NCBI RefSeq assembly: GCF_042435035.1
Contig: NZ_JBHMQT010000059.1
Coordinates: 1 to 64,000, forward strand
Direction: 5' to 3'
Source of the DNA: Sphaerimonospora cavernae
GTDB lineage: Bacteria > Actinomycetota > Actinomycetes > Streptosporangiales > Streptosporangiaceae
Length of the DNA stretch: 64,000 nt
The translations under genes and the position numbers were made by a program. Shown here one piece after another: positions 61,698 to 64,000 of this stretch (positions within the stretch are counted from its first letter, which is position 1; each line of letters begins with the position of its first letter). The notes beneath the pieces are model-generated. The model did no database searches and was not told where the DNA came from. It worked only from the letters and a program-made list of their open reading frames with translations.

Positions 61698-62583
61698 TCA
61701 TGTCGACCCCATTCATGTCGATCCCACGGTGGACGCCCAGGGGCTGCTGCCGCCGGGCGAGTTCGTCGTCGAAGGCCGCGGCCACCGCCGCCACCGTCCA
61801 CGCCGGCATTCTCACGGCCGGCATCGCCACACCGGGATGCGTCATCAGCGACAGCTCGTCGCCGTCCACCCGCACGACCTGGCCGTGGATGCCGGCTGCC
61901 GCGTCAGACAGCAGGTAGACCACGGCGGGCGCGTTCGTAGCCGGTGGTTTGCCCACGTTCTGCCCCCGTGCCCGTTCACCGAGGTAGCGCTCGAACGTGT
62001 CCGCCATCCGGGTGTGCGCGTTCGGCGACACGGCGTTCACCCGTACGGCGGTGCCGGCGAGGTCGGCCGCCCAGCAGTAGGTGAGGGAGGCGACCCCGCC
62101 CTTGCTCGCGCCGTACGCGCCCATGGCGGCGGAACCGGCCTGGGAGCCGGACGTCACGTTCACGACCGAGCCGCCGCCGGGCTGGTCGAGCATGGCCCGG
62201 ATGGCGTGCAGGCCGCAGTAGGCGGTGCCGAGCAGGTTGACCTCGATCATCCTGCGGAACTCCGCGGGATCCTGCTCGCGTGGATGGGCGAGGTGGAAGA
62301 TCCCGGCGTTGTTGACCAGGCCGTCGATCCTGCCGTACGCACTCCGGCAGGTCTCGATCAGCCGACCGGCCCCTTCCCAGGTCGCGATGTCGGAGTCGTC
62401 GCAGATCGCGCCGATCTCCGCGCCGATCGACGCGGCGGCCCCGCCGTCGACGTCGTTGACGATCACAGACGCGCCTTCGGCGGCGGCCAGGCGGGCGTAC
62501 GCGGCGCCGAGACCGCGGCCCGCGCCGGTGACCACGATCGCCTTGCCGGTCAACCGGCCCCGCGGGGCCGTGTCGGCATTCAT
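61678..62583 (-). CDS. Short-chain dehydrogenase/reductase
   Basis: 301 residues of the classical SDR family: NAD(P) site 'VTGAGRGLGAAYARL', 'NNAG', catalytic Ser in 'NVTSGSQAG', and Tyr/Lys in 'GAYGASKGG' (YxxxK). Asp in 'VNDVDG' after the second strand suggests NAD preference. The C-terminal about 60 residues are longer than in minimal SDRs and end in a duplicated 'DMNG'. Related enzymes act as hydroxyacyl-CoA or steroid dehydrogenases. ATG 62,583 has GGAG at 6-base spacing, better than GTG 62,586. Confidence 0.9.
   Translation of the reverse strand: MNADTAPRGRLTGKAIVVTGAGRGLGAAYARLAAAEGASVIVNDVDGGAAASIGAEIGAICDDSDIATWEGAGRLIETCRSAYGRIDGLVNNAGIFHLAHPREQDPAEFRRMIEVNLLGTAYCGLHAIRAMLDQPGGGSVVNVTSGSQAGSAAMGAYGASKGGVASLTYCWAADLAGTAVRVNAVSPNAHTRMADTFERYLGERARGQNVGKPPATNAPAVVYLLSDAAAGIHGQVVRVDGDELSLMTHPGVAMPAVRMPAWTVAAVAAAFDDELARRQQPLGVHRGIDMNGVDMNGAAGA
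61695..61724. repeat. 15-bp tandem duplication at the SDR/ligase junction
   Basis: CATTCATGTCGACCC is followed directly by CATTCATGTCGATCC (14 of 15 identical). It encodes the repeated 'G(I/V)DMN' at the SDR C-terminus and contains the ligase start codon. The second copy's ATG in the ligase frame is closed by a stop after four codons. Confidence 0.85.
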
Positions 62584-62642
62584 CACGAACTCCTCTCTAC
62601 AGTTCCTGAAGGCGGCTCACGCCGCGGCCTTCGACGGTCCGG

Positions 62643-63377
62643 TCATCGGCCCGCCGGACGCAGGTCCTTGGGCTGCTCGATGCCGATCGCCGTGCTGTAC
62701 GCCTCGTCCAGGGCGCTGCCGCCGTCGTCCACCTGCGCCACGACCTCGCCCCGCACCAGCACGTAGCCCCGGTCGACGACCCGCCGCAGGACGCCGAGAG
62801 CCGGCTCGGCCAGCAGCACCGCCACACCCTCGCGCGCCAGGGAGGTCACCGACCGGGCCAGCTCCTGAACGATGAGCGGGGCGAGGCCGGTCATCATCTC
62901 GTCCAGCAGCAGCACCTTGGGCGAGCTCATCAGCGCGCGTGAGACTACGAGCATCTGCTGCTCGCCGCCGGACAGCACGCCGGCCAGGCTGCGCACCCGC
63001 TTGCGCAGGATCGGGAAGCGATCGAGTGCGTCGTCCACGGCGGAGCCGGGCAGGCGGAGCAGTTCGGCCATCACCCGGAGGTTGTCCGCGACGTCCAGGT
63101 GCGGGAAGAGTTGCCGGCCCTGGGGCACGATCGAGATCCCCGCCCGGGCCCGGGCGACCGGGCGCAGCCGGGTGATGTCCGTGCCGTCGAGGTACACCGT
63201 TCCCGTCGCGGGCACCGAGCCGTACGCGGCGAGCAGCAGACTGCTCTTGCCGGCGCCGTTGGGGCCGACCAGCGCGGTGACCGTGCCGCCCCGCGCGGTG
63301 ATCGTGACGTCGCTGAGGGCGCTGGCCTGCCCGTAGCGGACGCTCAGCCCTTCGACCTTCAGCTCATGACCGGACAT
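62643..63377 (-). CDS. Branched-chain-type ABC transporter ATPase (LivF-like)
   Basis: 244 residues. Walker A 'GPNGAGKSS', 'IVPQGRQLFPHLDVADNL' (LivF Q-loop region), signature 'LSGGEQQMLVVSRAL', Walker B 'VLLLDEMMTGLAP'. The usual 'DEPS' is 'DEMM' but the catalytic Glu is retained. ATG at 63,377 overlaps the end of the LivG-like gene by 14 bp. HAAT transporters of this type import amino acids, but in catabolic clusters they often carry aromatic or other organic acids, fitting the adjacent ligases. Confidence 0.9.
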   Translation of the reverse strand: MSGHELKVEGLSVRYGQASALSDVTITARGGTVTALVGPNGAGKSSLLLAAYGSVPATGTVYLDGTDITRLRPVARARAGISIVPQGRQLFPHLDVADNLRVMAELLRLPGSAVDDALDRFPILRKRVRSLAGVLSGGEQQMLVVSRALMSSPKVLLLDEMMTGLAPLIVQELARSVTSLAREGVAVLLAEPALGVLRRVVDRGYVLVRGEVVAQVDDGGSALDEAYSTAIGIEQPKDLRPAGR

Positions 63378-64000
63378 CTTCCACCTCCGCCTGAGCCTCC
63401 GGGGAACCGTCACCGGAGTCGGTGTCGGTGTCGGCGTCCGATCCGAAGTAGACGCTCTGCATCTGCGGGCTGGCCAGGCACTCGCGCGGGCCGCCGTCGA
63501 AGACCGCCCGGCCCCGGTCCAGCAGCATGACCCTGTCCACCAGCCGCGCGACCAGGTCGACGTTGTGATCGACCAGGATGACCGCGTGCCCGCGCCGCTG
63601 CACGGTGTGGATGACCTCGGCGATGCCGGTGACGCCACGGGCGTCGGAGCCGGCGAACGGCTCGTCCAGCAGCAGCACCAGGGGGTCCTGCCCGAGTGCC
63701 CGGCCGACCTCGACGAGCCGCTGCTCGCCGAGCGTCAGATCGCCCGCGGCCCGGTCCAGGCCCTCGATGCCCAGCTCCTCGGCGAGCGTGCGCACGGCGG
63801 CCTCGTCGGCCGGTACGCGGGGCCGCAGCGCCCCGGCGGCCGCGCCGACGATCATCTGCCACAGCGAGGCGTGCCTGCGGGCGGCCCAGCCGAGCAGCAG
63901 GTTGTCCCGGACGCTCAGCTCCAGCGCGAGCTGCGGGTACTGGAAGGTCCGGGCGAGGCCGGCCCTGGCGCGGCGGGAGGCCGGCCCGGTCAGCTTCGAC
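63364..64000 (-). CDS. Branched-chain-type ABC transporter ATPase (LivG-like), partial
   Basis: C-terminal 212 residues; the 5' part lies beyond the right edge. 'AGLARTFQYPQLALELSVRDNLLLGW' is the LivG Q-loop region. The signature is 'LTLGEQRLVEVGRAL' (usual LSxGxQ reads LTLGEQ), Walker B is 'LVLLLDEPFAGSD', and the H-loop is 'ILVDHNVDLV'. The C-terminus carries an acidic, Asp/Thr-rich tail ('DADTDTDSGDG') not usual for LivG. It would pair with LivF; permease and binding-protein genes are presumably further upstream, outside the window. Confidence 0.88.
   Translation of the reverse strand, partial: SKLTGPASRRARAGLARTFQYPQLALELSVRDNLLLGWAARRHASLWQMIVGAAAGALRPRVPADEAAVRTLAEELGIEGLDRAAGDLTLGEQRLVEVGRALGQDPLVLLLDEPFAGSDARGVTGIAEVIHTVQRRGHAVILVDHNVDLVARLVDRVMLLDRGRAVFDGGPRECLASPQMQSVYFGSDADTDTDSGDGSPEAQAEVEDVRS

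Overview
The window is high-GC DNA (about 70% in the coding stretches I sampled) with actinomycete hallmarks: an XRE/DUF5753 plus DUF397 plus ATP-binding-protein regulatory set, chains of genes joined by ATGA or GTGA overlaps, many GTG/TTG starts, KstR2-like regulation and F420-type oxidoreductases. A member of the Streptosporangiales or a close relative is a reasonable guess, but nothing here fixes the genus. There is no rRNA, tRNA, insertion sequence or CRISPR array.

Region 1 (1-2.05 kb) is a small regulatory set. Region 2 (2.3-29.8 kb) is a defence island. Its core is a class 1 DISARM phage-defence locus in canonical order: drmD (SNF2 helicase), drmMI (adenine methylase), drmA (helicase), drmB (DUF1998) and drmC (phospholipase D). 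Between drmMI and drmA lie an ATPase gene, the truncated remnant of its partner, and an orphan Phd-type antitoxin gene. Downstream the locus continues on the same strand with an HTH-methylase-TRD fusion whose catalytic NPPF motif reads VPPF, a soluble PknB-type Ser/Thr kinase with a helical C-terminus, and a 1639-residue Eco57I/PglX-like methylase. Divergent from drmD is an unrecognised 686-residue protein. The kinase-plus-methylase extension recalls Pgl (PglW/PglX) but there is no PglY or PglZ, so this may be a composite or undescribed DISARM variant.

Region 3 (29.8-36.3 kb) holds a NitT/TauT-type ABC transporter (lipoprotein and two permeases, no ATPase), then a secreted type-B carboxylesterase and a secreted PQQ beta-propeller enzyme with vicinal cysteines.

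Region 4 (36.5-64 kb) looks like a catabolic regulon for a branched or steroid-like acyl-CoA. A KstR2-like TetR regulator faces an operon resembling the mycobacterial cholesterol side-chain (igr) genes: a ChsH2-like hydratase split into two genes, ChsH1-like, Ltp2-like, two acyl-CoA dehydrogenases and a thioesterase. Further genes are a broken acyl-CoA synthetase, an Opp-type peptide/nickel ABC transporter, a luciferase-like oxidoreductase, an alpha-methylacyl-CoA racemase, an acyl-CoA ligase and a solute-binding lipoprotein. After a short unrelated stretch (GNAT, XdhC remnant, membrane protein, phosphopantetheinyl transferase) come two paralogous acyl-CoA ligases, a FlK-like thioesterase, an SDR and a LivFG-type transporter running off the right edge. 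Three copies of the KstR2 operator (AnCAAGnnCTTGnT; one perfect, two with one mismatch) stand before three separate transcription units and tie the region together. No steroid ring-degradation genes are visible, so the substrate is open.
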